From: Paenibacillus silagei
Lineage (GTDB): Bacteria; Bacillota; Bacilli; Paenibacillales; Paenibacillaceae
NCBI RefSeq assembly: GCF_017874735.1
Contig: NZ_JAGGLV010000003.1
Span: 248,001 to 312,000 of the forward strand
DNA length: 64,000 nt
Direction of reading: 5' to 3'
Shown: piece after piece, positions 34,627 through 43,443 of the stretch
Layout: each line of letters starts with the position of its first letter
Position numbering within the stretch: position 1 is the stretch's first letter
Translations under genes and position numbers: made by a program
The notes under the pieces: generated by a model
Databases searched by the model: none
What the model was told of the DNA's origin: nothing
The model's input: the letters and a program-made list of their open reading frames with translations, nothing else

Positions 34627-35741
34627 AAAACAAGCGGAGCTTCAGAAGAGTCATCATGCGCAGATTCATAGGCTGCACCTTCGGCATTGCGCTGACGCTC
34701 CTGGTTCTGGAGCTATTGTACGGTCTGTTGACATGGAAGAACGGGATGAACTTCGCGGAGCTGGCCTCTTCCCCGCTGGCCAAGGGAACGGAATCGCTTC
34801 AGATCACGCTGTCCGTGATCTGGATTCTTATTACAGCCGCCGTGTATTTTATCGGGATTGTCCTGTTCGGGCACGGGATCAACAGGAAGCTTATGGAGCC
34901 TGTAAGGAAGATGGAAGAAGGGTTCAAGGCGGTGACCTCGGGCCATTTGAATACCAGGCTGGATTTTGAGACGGAAACGGAATTTGCAGAAATGCGGGAT
35001 GCGTTCAACTATATGGCCCAAAGGCTGAAGAATGCCGAAGAACAGCGGATGAGCATGGAGAATGAGCGGATGCAGCTGTTCTCGCATATTGCCCATGATC
35101 TGAGAACTCCCATGACTACGATTTCCGGCTATGCAGGGGCATTGGCAGGCGGGTTGGTTGAGGAACCGGACAAACAGCGGGAATACCATCTGGCGATCCA
35201 AGCGAAATCGGGACAGATGAACCAATTGATTGACCAGCTGCTGGCCTACTCCAAGCTGGGTGCGCCTGAATACAAGTTGAAGCTGGCGAAGGTTGATCTT
35301 GTGGAACTGCTTCGCGTATCTTGCGCTGCTTTGTTTGGTGAAATCGAAAGCAAACAGATGAGCTTAGAACTGCAGTTACCGGACCAGCCCGTATTTTATA
35401 TAGCAGATCCGCTGGAAATTAGCCGGGCTATCGGCAATCTGCTGACTAATGCAATCCGCCATAACCCGTCAGGCAGCCTGTTATTCGTAGGACTGACGGA
35501 TGAGCCCAGCCGGATTACAATCCATATTGCCGATAATGGAGCAGCGATCCCGGAGGCCATCACCGGAAATCTCTTCGAGCCGTTTGTCTCCGGCGACACT
35601 TCAAGAACCACCAGCAGTGGAACCGGGTTAGGACTGGCTATTGTGCACAAGGTGATGGAACAGCATTCCGGGGGAGTTAGCGTAATAGACGCAGTCTCAC
35701 CCTATACCAAGGAGTTCGTCCTCATTTTCCCCAAAGGTTAA
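34623..35741 (+). CDS. VanS-like sensor histidine kinase
   Basis: 372 residues. Two membrane segments (about 18-38 and 62-82) with only about 24 residues outside, a HAMP linker (MEPVRKMEEGFKAVTSGHL), the HisKA domain with SHIAHDLRTPMT (His158) and an ATPase domain with NLLTNAIRHN, DNGAAI and GTGLGLAIV. The short loop means that the kinase senses something in or near the membrane, possibly through the adjacent transporter, as in antibiotic-detoxification modules. It is coupled to the regulator upstream and followed 33 bp on by the ABC permease. Confidence 0.92.
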   Translation: MKNKRSFRRVIMRRFIGCTFGIALTLLVLELLYGLLTWKNGMNFAELASSPLAKGTESLQITLSVIWILITAAVYFIGIVLFGHGINRKLMEPVRKMEEGFKAVTSGHLNTRLDFETETEFAEMRDAFNYMAQRLKNAEEQRMSMENERMQLFSHIAHDLRTPMTTISGYAGALAGGLVEEPDKQREYHLAIQAKSGQMNQLIDQLLAYSKLGAPEYKLKLAKVDLVELLRVSCAALFGEIESKQMSLELQLPDQPVFYIADPLEISRAIGNLLTNAIRHNPSGSLLFVGLTDEPSRITIHIADNGAAIPEAITGNLFEPFVSGDTSRTTSSGTGLGLAIVHKVMEQHSGGVSVIDAVSPYTKEFVLIFPKG

Positions 35742-35774
35742 ACCTGTAAGGTCACAAATAGACGGAGGAGTGAC

Positions 35775-38105
35775 ATGTATCTAAAATTAATTAAAAATGA
35801 TCTGCGCAAAAGCAAGCTGATTACCGGCACGATTATGACGTTCATCCTCGTTGCCGCCATGCTAACCTCGCTCGCTGCATCGCTTACAGTGAATCTGTCC
35901 GGCGCAATTGATAACATGCTTCGATCGGCGAAGGCGCTCCATTTCATGCAGATGCATACTGGCAATGTTGATATGGACCAGTTGCGGCGCTTCGCAGACA
36001 CGAATGGAAGTGTTGAGGAATATCAGGTGCAGGAGTTCCTAAATATTGAGGGTGCAGAGATAGTGATCGGGAACGATTCGCTTGCAGGAAGCATTCAGGA
36101 CAATGGTCTTTCCGTACAGGGCAAGAAATTCGACTATCTGCTGGACTTAAACGGCGGGGTGATTTATCCGGCAGACGGTGAAATCTATGTCCCTGTCTAT
36201 TACAGGCAGGAAGGAAACGCAGCACTAGGAGATACACTGACGATCCACGGTATTTCCTTCCACGTTGCCGGGTTTTTGCGGGATTCGACTATGAACGCGG
36301 CACTGGTAAGCTCCAAAAGGTTCCTGGTCAGCCAGACGGATTTCGAGAGGGTCCGTGAGTTCGGACAATTGGAGCACCTGATTGAATTCCGCCTGTCTGA
36401 GGGGGTTAACTATCCCGCTTTTGAGACAGCGTATCTGGATGCGGGTCTCCCGGCCAACGGTCCGCCTGCGATCACGTACAATCAGGTGAAGATGATTAAC
36501 GGCATTACGGACGGCATTATGATTGCTGTGCTGGTGTTGATCGGCATGCTGGTTATCCTGGTAGGGTTCTTGTGTATCCGTTTTACACTACTGGCAACGA
36601 TCGAAGAGGATTACAAGGAGATAGGCGTACTGAAGGCTATCGGGATACGGGTATCGCAGATTAAAAAGCTGTACCTTGCGAAATACGGCGTAATCGCAGG
36701 TGTAGCTTGTATGCTGGGTTTTCTGGCTTCTCTCCCGCTCCAGATCCCTTTTATGCACAATATTCGTCTGTATATGGGTGATAGTGGGAGCCGGTTTCCC
36801 GGCTTGCTTAGCGGACTTGCGGGGGCGGTGCTCATCTTCGCGGTGGTCATGCTATATGTGAATGGTGTGCTGCGGCGCTTCCGTAACATCTCCCCTGCGC
36901 AGGCGGTGAGGTTCGGCGCATCGCGGGAATCCTCGAAACCGGGCAGAAGCTTCCAGCTGAGTCACAACAGGCTGTTCACCCGGAATATCTTTCTAGGCAT
37001 CAAGGATGTGCTGTCCCGTAAGAAGCTGTATGTCACCATGACGATGGTGCTGGTCATCTCCTCATTCATTATGATTGTACCTTACAATATGAGCAATACT
37101 ATCTCTGCACCCGGTTTCATCACCAATATGGGGATGGGCATCAGCGATGTTAATATCGGAGTGCTGCGGACGCAGGTGGAGGATGTTCAGGGGAAGGCGG
37201 AGGTGGTTGCAGCTCGGCTGGATGAAGATAAGAACGTTGAGAAATATGCTATGTTCACCAGCCGGATGCTAGAGAGGAGAACGGATGACGGAACGCCAGA
37301 GAAGCTGCGGGTGACCTTCGGGGACTATTCCGCTTTTCCGGTTACGTACTCCAAAGGCCGTGCACCGCAAGCGGAAGCGGAGATCGCCGTCTCGGTACTA
37401 AATGCGGAAGACCTTGAAATGAATGTTGGAGATGAAATCGTTGTTATCGCTGACGGTACGGAAAAGCACCTGAAGGTGTGCGGAATTTACTCCGATGTCA
37501 CGAACGGCGGGCGTACAGCTCAGGCTAATTTCAAGATGAAGCACGGGGAAATTCTAAGCGCCTCAATTGCGGTTACGTTCCGTGACCGTCAGAGTGTTCA
37601 GGCGGCTATATCACAGTACCGGGAACAATTCCCCTTTGCCAAAATTACCGGGATCGACGAGACCATCGGGCAGATGCTTGGTCCTATACGCAAGGCTATA
37701 CAAAAGGCATCCATCGTCGCAACTCTGGCAACCGTCCTGCTTACACTGCTGATAACAACGCTATTCATGAAGTTGCTTGTGGCGAAGGACCGTTATTCCA
37801 TTGCCATCTTGAAATCCATAGGCTTCACTAGCAGGGATATTCGGAGGCAATATCTTACACGCTCCGTTACCGTGCTGGGGATGGGTGTCATCACCGGTAC
37901 GCTATTGGCAAATACGCTCGGAGAGCTTGCCGGTGTGGCGATCGTGTCGTCCTTCGGCGCGTCAGCCTTCCATTTCGAGGTAAATCCGTGGTTTGTCTAT
38001 CTTTTTTCGCCCCTGCTGATTGCAGGCTGTGTCGTTGCAGCTACCAGGTTAGGCAGTACCGGCATCCAGGCTTTGCAAATTTCCGGGCATATCAAGGAGG
38101 ATTAG
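35775..38105 (+). CDS. ABC transporter permease, FtsX/MacB type
   Basis: 776 residues with GACGGAGGAG upstream. An N-terminal membrane anchor (TFILVAAMLTSLAASLTV), a large extracellular domain (about 40-235), a first FtsX bundle (VLVLIGMLVILVGFLCIRF onward), a second extracellular domain (about 425-620) and a second FtsX bundle (ASIVATLATVLLTLLITTLFM). The doubled FtsX layout is that of large lipoprotein or antimicrobial-peptide transporters. With the ATPase 3 bp downstream and the two-component pair upstream it forms a four-gene sense-and-respond module, probably against a cell-envelope-active compound. The substrate is not readable. Confidence 0.88.
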   Translation: MYLKLIKNDLRKSKLITGTIMTFILVAAMLTSLAASLTVNLSGAIDNMLRSAKALHFMQMHTGNVDMDQLRRFADTNGSVEEYQVQEFLNIEGAEIVIGNDSLAGSIQDNGLSVQGKKFDYLLDLNGGVIYPADGEIYVPVYYRQEGNAALGDTLTIHGISFHVAGFLRDSTMNAALVSSKRFLVSQTDFERVREFGQLEHLIEFRLSEGVNYPAFETAYLDAGLPANGPPAITYNQVKMINGITDGIMIAVLVLIGMLVILVGFLCIRFTLLATIEEDYKEIGVLKAIGIRVSQIKKLYLAKYGVIAGVACMLGFLASLPLQIPFMHNIRLYMGDSGSRFPGLLSGLAGAVLIFAVVMLYVNGVLRRFRNISPAQAVRFGASRESSKPGRSFQLSHNRLFTRNIFLGIKDVLSRKKLYVTMTMVLVISSFIMIVPYNMSNTISAPGFITNMGMGISDVNIGVLRTQVEDVQGKAEVVAARLDEDKNVEKYAMFTSRMLERRTDDGTPEKLRVTFGDYSAFPVTYSKGRAPQAEAEIAVSVLNAEDLEMNVGDEIVVIADGTEKHLKVCGIYSDVTNGGRTAQANFKMKHGEILSASIAVTFRDRQSVQAAISQYREQFPFAKITGIDETIGQMLGPIRKAIQKASIVATLATVLLTLLITTLFMKLLVAKDRYSIAILKSIGFTSRDIRRQYLTRSVTVLGMGVITGTLLANTLGELAGVAIVSSFGASAFHFEVNPWFVYLFSPLLIAGCVVAATRLGSTGIQALQISGHIKED

Positions 38106-38108
38106 CAG

Positions 38109-38867
38109 ATGAACAGCATCATTACAGGTACCCATATAGTGAAAACTTACGGTAAGGGTGCAGAGCAAGCCATGGCATTGAATGGAGTAGACGTAGATAT
38201 AACAGAAGGTGAATTTGTTGCCGTAATGGGGCCCTCAGGCTCAGGCAAAACCACACTGCTGTTCGCACTCAGCGGCATGGATGAGATTACTGAGGGAACC
38301 GTGAAATTTGGCGATACTGAACTAGCCGGGCTCCAGGGAAATGCGCTTGCCGATCTTCGCCGGACCCGCATGGGCTTTATTTTTCAACAGCCCACGATGC
38401 TGAGGAACCTGAATCTGCTGGATAATATCATGCTTCCCGCCGTGCAGGACAGCAAGAGAAATACAGTGGAACTCGTGCAAAAAGCGAGAGACCTAATGAT
38501 CCAGACAGGCATTGCCGGGCTGGAAAACAGGGATACTACTGAGGTATCTGGCGGGCAGCTCCAGCGGGCCGGGATCTGCCGCGCACTAATCAATACGCCG
38601 GAGATTCTGTTTGCCGATGAGCCAACTGGTGCGCTGAACTCGAAGACGGCAGAGGACATCATGGGGCTGCTGGTGTCGATCAATCAAGCGGGCACCGCCA
38701 TAATGCTTGTGACTCATGATGCGAGAGTCGCCGCCAGGGCGGACAGGGTTCTTTTTACGAGGGACGGGAATATCGTTTCCGAACTGATACTGCCAAAGTT
38801 CAGCGGCGGGGAGCTGGAAGCGAGAGGGGAGAAGGTGGTTGCACGGATGGCGGCTGCGAACATTTAG
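38109..38867 (+). CDS. ABC transporter ATP-binding protein, MacB/LolD type
   Basis: 252 residues. Walker A GPSGSGKTTL, Q-loop IFQQPTML, signature SGGQLQRAGICRAL, Walker B ILFADEPTGAL and the switch His in LVTHDARVA are all intact. The family pairs with FtsX-type permeases and drives mechanotransmission rather than classical transport. It begins 3 bp after the permease stop. A 48-bp sequence resembling its own 3' end recurs at 40194 as a remnant. Confidence 0.94.
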   Translation: MNSIITGTHIVKTYGKGAEQAMALNGVDVDITEGEFVAVMGPSGSGKTTLLFALSGMDEITEGTVKFGDTELAGLQGNALADLRRTRMGFIFQQPTMLRNLNLLDNIMLPAVQDSKRNTVELVQKARDLMIQTGIAGLENRDTTEVSGGQLQRAGICRALINTPEILFADEPTGALNSKTAEDIMGLLVSINQAGTAIMLVTHDARVAARADRVLFTRDGNIVSELILPKFSGGELEARGEKVVARMAAANI

Positions 38868-38986
38868 TTTCAGCATCTTCACGTGGAATGGACGGAATTT
38901 CCACCGCGGCTGGAACCTTACAAATACCTGACGCATATTGTATGGTTATAAGCCTATCAGGCTGCAACGGGAAAGGAAGTGGGTGT

Positions 38987-40078
38987 ATGGCTGCGGGGAT
39001 ATTAAGATATTTTGCAGATGGGAATACGGCTCTTGGCTACTTCAGTTTGTTCGAATCGAATCTTCAAGGACTCCGGCGGATATTTATCTTGAAAGGCGGT
39101 CCCGGTACCGGCAAATCCTCGCTGATGAAAGCAATCGGCGCGGAATGGGCGGAGCGGGGATACGCTATTGAGCTGATCCATTGTTCATCCGATAAGGATT
39201 CCATTGACGGGGTCATTATTCCGGCGCTTGGCGTGGGCATTGTTGACGGGACGGCGCCCCATGTGATCGAGCCCAAGGCTCCCGGAGCGGCCCGGGAATA
39301 CGTGAACCTGGGGGAAGCGTGGGACTCGGCAGCGCTTATCGGCCAAAGGGAGATCATTGAGGAGCTTAACCTGAAGGCTGCGGATGCCTATGTGGCAGCG
39401 TACAGCAGATTTGCGGTGGCTCTGAACATTCATGACGAATGGGAAAAGATGTACTTCGAGCATATGGACTTCGGCCAGGCGGATCAATTAACGGCCCGGA
39501 TGCTGGAACAGTTGTTTGGCGAAGCGCAGCTTCAGAGGCATGCTGATGTGAAGCACCGGTTTTTGGGCGCAGCAACGCCGGCAGGATCGGTTGACTTTGT
39601 ACCTAATTTGACCGAAGGGCTATCCAGACGCTTCTTCCTCAAAGGCCGGGCCGGAACAGGCAAATCAACCATACTCCGCAAAATCGCCGCCGAGGCGGAG
39701 AAGAGGGGCTTTGATACGGAAATCTATCATTGCGGATTCGATCCCCACAGTCTGGATATGGTTATTGTGCGTGAGCTTGATTTTGCGGTCTTTGACAGCA
39801 CCAGCCCGCATGAATATTATCCGGAGCGGGAAGGAGACGTAATCATCGATACGTATGAAGCTGTTATTGCACCGGGAACGGATGAGCGCCTCGCCGGACC
39901 GCTGGAGGAAATAAGCGCACAATATAAGGCCACAATGAAAACGGCAATAGCCGCTCTGGCAGAGGCCAAGGTGCACCGGGATGAATTAAAGGAAATTTAT
40001 ATCGCCGCAATGGATTTTAGCATGGTGGATGCGGCCAGGAACCGGATTTCCGCTGAACTGGCAAATATGCTGGCTTAG
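38987..40078 (+). CDS. double P-loop ATPase (PRK06851-type family)
   Basis: 363 residues from ATG 38987 (AAAGGAAGTG upstream); the frame is open from 38888. Two similar ATPase halves follow each other: ILRYFADGNTALGYFSLFES then Walker A GGPGTGKSS at residue 37, and LTEGLSRRFFLKGRAGTGKST with the second Walker A at 220. Each half has an 'IELIHCSSDKDSIDGVII' / 'TEIYHCGFDPHSLDMVIV' segment, showing an internal duplication. The family is widespread in Firmicutes but has no settled function; a nucleotide- or phosphate-kinase-like activity has been supposed. No partner is evident; the gene is separate from the ABC operon by 119 bp. Confidence 0.8.
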   Translation: MAAGILRYFADGNTALGYFSLFESNLQGLRRIFILKGGPGTGKSSLMKAIGAEWAERGYAIELIHCSSDKDSIDGVIIPALGVGIVDGTAPHVIEPKAPGAAREYVNLGEAWDSAALIGQREIIEELNLKAADAYVAAYSRFAVALNIHDEWEKMYFEHMDFGQADQLTARMLEQLFGEAQLQRHADVKHRFLGAATPAGSVDFVPNLTEGLSRRFFLKGRAGTGKSTILRKIAAEAEKRGFDTEIYHCGFDPHSLDMVIVRELDFAVFDSTSPHEYYPEREGDVIIDTYEAVIAPGTDERLAGPLEEISAQYKATMKTAIAALAEAKVHRDELKEIYIAAMDFSMVDAARNRISAELANMLA

Positions 40079-40106
40079 CACTTACAATGATCCGAACCAG
40101 CTTTGG

Positions 40107-40152
40107 GGCTTACTCGGCGGAGGCACTTGCCATCCGTAGAGTAAGCCTTTTT
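40107..40152 (+). terminator. terminator after the double P-loop ATPase gene
   Basis: GGCTTACTC / GAGTAAGCC arms with a 23-base loop and five Ts. Confidence 0.75.
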
Positions 40153-40193
40153 CGGCCTGAAAAGCGAGCGTCTCCTCCTGCTCAGAATACCAA

Positions 40194-40241
40194 GCGAGAG
40201 GAGAGAGTGTGCTAGCCTGGATGACGGCTGCGGGTATTTAG
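40194..40241 (+). pseudogene. remnant of the 3' end of an ABC ATPase gene
   Basis: These 48 bp translate to ARGESVLAWMTAAGI and a TAG stop, aligning with the C-terminus ARGEKVVARMAAANI of the ATPase at 38109-38867 (about 78% at the DNA level over 50 bp). Nothing of the ATPase core remains upstream. It looks like the eroded end of a second copy of the transporter. Confidence 0.6.
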
Positions 40242-40349
40242 TTCAGGTACGAGAACAATGGATTGTTTACGCCACATAGGTCTGATACGATAGATAGACT
40301 TGAGAATAATTGACCGGGCAGGGTCTGGGTTTGCAGGAAGGGGGATATC

Positions 40350-40766
40350 ATGCAGATATACAGGAAAGTCCTGGCCTACATCACGTATAACGATAAGCTG
40401 CTTGTCTTCACGCACCGGGATGCGCCGGAGGCCGGGGTTCAGGTCCCCGCAGGAACGGTAGAACCAGATGAGAGTGTAGAAGACGCGCTGTATAGAGAGA
40501 TCGCGGAGGAATCAGGCATTGAGCAGCAGGAGTTGCGGCTGGTCAAGCATCTGAAGACATATCTCTACTACGCAGAACATAAACAGCAGCGGCATGAACG
40601 GCATGTATACTGGCTGGAATTCGTGCATGAGCCGCTGCCCGCCTGGGAGCATAGGATATCAGCAGCAGGGGAGGATGCGGGCCTTGTATTTGACTATTAC
40701 TGGGTTCCGGTGCAGGAGGCTGTGCTTGCCGGCGGGCAGGGGTATTGCTTGGATATAATGCAGTGA
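40350..40766 (+). CDS. Nudix hydrolase
   Basis: 138 residues with GGAAGGGGG upstream. The Nudix box begins at Gly35 (GTVEPDESVEDALYREI, then AEESGI) and matches Gx5Ex7REUxEExGU with both metal-binding Glu residues. The enzyme would hydrolyse a nucleoside-diphosphate derivative or an oxidised nucleotide in the cytoplasm. The short length and 'VFTHRDAPEAGVQVPAG' strand resemble broad-specificity members. No operon partner; repeat E lies just downstream. Confidence 0.9.
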   Translation: MQIYRKVLAYITYNDKLLVFTHRDAPEAGVQVPAGTVEPDESVEDALYREIAEESGIEQQELRLVKHLKTYLYYAEHKQQRHERHVYWLEFVHEPLPAWEHRISAAGEDAGLVFDYYWVPVQEAVLAGGQGYCLDIMQ

Positions 40767-40805
40767 CACGCTATATAAAAGCTCTCAGAGAATAATGAAA
40801 AGCGA

Positions 40806-40955
40806 GAAGGAGCGGAGGGGAAATTTGGAACTGTAGGAGCGGTAGCGACCGCCTTTGTCACCGGATTTCTACCGCGAACAGCGGTTTAAATCAAGAAATC
40901 TGGGGACAACAGCGGCCGGAAGTCCAAATGTTCACCGCAGTGACGATTACGCTTT
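40806..40955 (+). repeat. dispersed intergenic repeat E, long copy
   Basis: Same blocks as at 29985: GGAGCGGAGGGGAAATTTGG, GGAGCGGTAGCGACCGCC, GGATTTCTACCG and CCAAATGTTCACCGCAG. A 50-bp insert with the dyad ACCGC-GAACA-GCGGT lies before the last block. It follows the Nudix gene and precedes the GDPD gene. Confidence 0.75.
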
Positions 40956-41008
40956 CTAGTTCTTTTCTCTTGAGCTTTTTATAATCACACACAAATGGGG
41001 ACAACAGC

Positions 41009-41920
41009 ATGATGAGGATGTTCAGACATAAGGGTTATTTTATCGGAGTGCACATTGTATTGTGTATTTCCTTGTTCTCCACACTGTACGCGTATTCTCC
41101 GGTGATCCGGGTGAAGGTGAAGGAGATGATCGAGCCGGCGGACAAAGTCTATACGATTGCCCATCGCGGCGCATCCGGTTATGCTCCCGAGAACACGATA
41201 CCGGCCTTCGAGCTGGCACGTGAGATGGGTGCCGACTCGATTGAGCTCGATATTCATTTGACCAAGGACCTGATTCCTGTTGTGATCCATGACGAGACGG
41301 TTAACCGTACCACGAGCGGCAAAGGTTTTGTGAAAAATATGACCCTGGAGCAGATTAAACAGCTCGATGCAGGCTCATGGTTCAATCAGGACTACCCGAT
41401 GTTCGCCAGAGATCTATACACAGGGCTTACCGTCCCAACGCTTGAAGAAGTATTCGAGACATTCGGCAAGGACATCAACTATATGATCGAAATCAAGGAG
41501 CCTGCATCGAAGTTCGGGATCGAAGCGATCCTGAATGATACGATATTGAAATATGATCTCGCCAAAAGGGTGTCCGTTCACTCCTTCAGCGCAGCCAGTC
41601 TGAGGCAGCTTCATTCCATTAACCCGGATATTCCGCTATACCAGCTGGTATGGAATGATTATGCGGCTACGAGGGTGACTCAGTCCTATCTGGATACCGT
41701 GAAGACCTATGCCGTAGGCATCAGCCCGAATTTCCAGGGAATCAGCGGGGCTTATGTGGCTCAAGTGAAGCGGGCGGGGCTCAAGATCATCCCGTATACG
41801 GTGAACTACCAGCTCAATATGGATAAAGCCTACTCCTGGGGAGTAGACGGAGTGCATACGAATTATCCCGACCGCTTCCTTGAAGTAATTGCCGCCAACA
41901 GGGCAAATGCCAAATGGTAG
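41009..41920 (+). CDS. glycerophosphodiester phosphodiesterase
   Basis: 303 residues. An N-terminal membrane segment (GYFIGVHIVLCISLFSTLYAY) anchors or exports the protein. The GDPD barrel starts at AHRGASGYAPENT with His52, followed by ADSIELDIHLTKD (Glu and Asp metal ligands) and His94 in VVIHDETVNRT, the full catalytic set. The GDPD-specific insertion (DAGSWFNQDY) is present. It hydrolyses glycerophosphodiesters to glycerol 3-phosphate and an alcohol outside the membrane, for phosphate or lipid recycling. The ribosome site is weak; ATG 41009, 41012 or 41018 could be used. Confidence 0.9.
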   Translation: MMRMFRHKGYFIGVHIVLCISLFSTLYAYSPVIRVKVKEMIEPADKVYTIAHRGASGYAPENTIPAFELAREMGADSIELDIHLTKDLIPVVIHDETVNRTTSGKGFVKNMTLEQIKQLDAGSWFNQDYPMFARDLYTGLTVPTLEEVFETFGKDINYMIEIKEPASKFGIEAILNDTILKYDLAKRVSVHSFSAASLRQLHSINPDIPLYQLVWNDYAATRVTQSYLDTVKTYAVGISPNFQGISGAYVAQVKRAGLKIIPYTVNYQLNMDKAYSWGVDGVHTNYPDRFLEVIAANRANAKW

Positions 41921-42009
41921 GAGTGGATCTCTCACATTTAGGTGGAAAAACAGTATATTAAGTGCCCTTTTTTCAACTGTTCCCTGGAGAGGGCTGTTCT
42001 GTTCATGAG

Positions 42010-42034
42010 CAGGTGGAGAAAATCCACCTGTTTC
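42010..42034. terminator. terminator between GDPD and the serine hydrolase
   Basis: CAGGTGGA-GAAAA-TCCACCTG followed by TTTCT; the two genes converge on it and its T tract favours the rightward direction. Confidence 0.6.
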
Positions 42035-42055
42035 TGGCGCGGCTCCTAATGGTGC

Positions 42056-43234
42056 TTAAAATGCACTCAACACGATATTCCGCAGCTTGCGCGTAATGGG
42101 CAGAGTACCGGAATCCTTCTTCTGGATCATGAACAGGATGGTCAGGCGTTCCAGCGGACAATTGGCAAAATAAGCTCCCAGCCAGCCGTCCCAGCCGTAT
42201 TCTCCCAGGCTGCCGAGCCCTCCGGCTTGACCCGGATCGGTCAGGATGCGCATCTGATTGCCGTAGCTGTAGCCTTGCAGCGAATGCCAGGGATTGAAGC
42301 CTTGCTGCTGCGGGCTGGTCAAGCTGGCCGAGGTCATAAACTGAACGGTGCGGGGCTTCAGCAGCTGCACCCCGTTCAAGCTGCCCTGATTCATCAGCAT
42401 GGTGGTGAATTTGGCTGCATCCTCAATCGTCGAGACCAGCCCGGCTCCGCCTGCCTCGTAAGCTGCCTCCCGGTCCATATGATGATTAACGCCCAGAGGA
42501 CTCTCCGAAAAGGGTATCAATCCGCCTTCACCATCATCCTGGTAGACAGAGGCCAGCCGCTCTCTCTTGTCTTCGGGCAGCCAAAAGCCGGTATCGTTCA
42601 TTTGCAGCGGACCGAAGATCTCCTGCTGCAGGAATTCGCCGTACCGCATGCCGCTGACGACTTCAACTAATGTACCTAGAACATCCGCAGAGGTTCCGTA
42701 CTGCCAGGAGGTTCCCGGCTCGAAGGCCAGCGGGCCTTCTCCCAATCTGTTGGCGAATTCCAGTGTGCTCATCGGGTTCGTGCCAAGCAGGCGGCTGTTC
42801 AGTTCCTGGTACAGCGCCTCCGTATACTGACCCGCCAGGTCGTCGGCTCCGCCGTAGACCAGACCGGAGGTCATGTTCAGCAGGTCGTTAATATCAACCT
42901 CACGAGTTACGGGCACAAGCTCCCCGTTCTTCCCCACCTTCTGATTTTTAAATCCAGGTATGTACTGGCTGACCGGATCGAACAGGTCGATCTCCCCGCG
43001 CTCCAGGAGCAGCATAACGGCTGCGGCAGTAACCGGCTTCGTCATCGAGTAGAGGCGGAAGATCGAATCTCTGGACATTTTGCGTCCAGCTTCAATATCG
43101 GCATAGCCGTCTTCGTGATACCAGCTTTCTTGTCCGTCCTGAATCACCATGAAGTTCGCACCGGCGATTTCCTTATTGGCAATGCTTGCGCTCAGCGCTT
43201 TGGTGATTAGACGGGTAGTGTTTGAATCCAGCAT
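42056..43234 (-). CDS. serine beta-lactamase-like hydrolase (class C / esterase family)
   Basis: 392 residues, no signal peptide. The SxxK motif is Ser63-Met-Thr-Lys66 (RLYSMTKPVTAAAVMLLLE) and the Tyr motif is YGTSADVLG, the arrangement of EstB-like esterases and DD-peptidase relatives rather than of true beta-lactamases. A C-terminal HxG-like element is replaced by GGLGSLGEYGWDGW. It probably hydrolyses small esters or amides in the cytoplasm. It is divergent from the GH53 gene across a 209-bp control region. Confidence 0.85.
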   Translation of the reverse strand: MLDSNTTRLITKALSASIANKEIAGANFMVIQDGQESWYHEDGYADIEAGRKMSRDSIFRLYSMTKPVTAAAVMLLLERGEIDLFDPVSQYIPGFKNQKVGKNGELVPVTREVDINDLLNMTSGLVYGGADDLAGQYTEALYQELNSRLLGTNPMSTLEFANRLGEGPLAFEPGTSWQYGTSADVLGTLVEVVSGMRYGEFLQQEIFGPLQMNDTGFWLPEDKRERLASVYQDDGEGGLIPFSESPLGVNHHMDREAAYEAGGAGLVSTIEDAAKFTTMLMNQGSLNGVQLLKPRTVQFMTSASLTSPQQQGFNPWHSLQGYSYGNQMRILTDPGQAGGLGSLGEYGWDGWLGAYFANCPLERLTILFMIQKKDSGTLPITRKLRNIVLSAF

Positions 43235-43276
43235 CTCTAGGTCTCCTTTGGTATGATCCGTTATCTATATTCCAGG

Positions 43277-43340
43277 GTGAATAGCATTTCACATAGAGAA
43301 TATTATACGTCTTTCAGAGTGAAATGTAAGCGCATTTCAG
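43277..43340. promoter_or_regulatory. two GTGAAAT/ATTTCAC palindromes and a cre-like core before GH53
   Basis: GTGAATAGCATTTCAC (43277-43292) and GTGAAATG-TAAGCG-CATTTCAG (43319-43340) are inverted repeats of the same half-site. The loop of the second carries TAAGCGC, a cre-like core. The second covers the -35 region of a candidate promoter whose -10 is TATAGT at 43358, so it should act as a repressor site for the galactanase. Confidence 0.5.
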
Positions 43341-43443
43341 TGAAAAAATTGAATAAGTATAGTTTTTCGTTGCTTCGCTTAATTTAATGTTACCTTCCTG
43401 GTCATCTATACTAACGGAGAGACTAATACAGGGAGGGAATATT

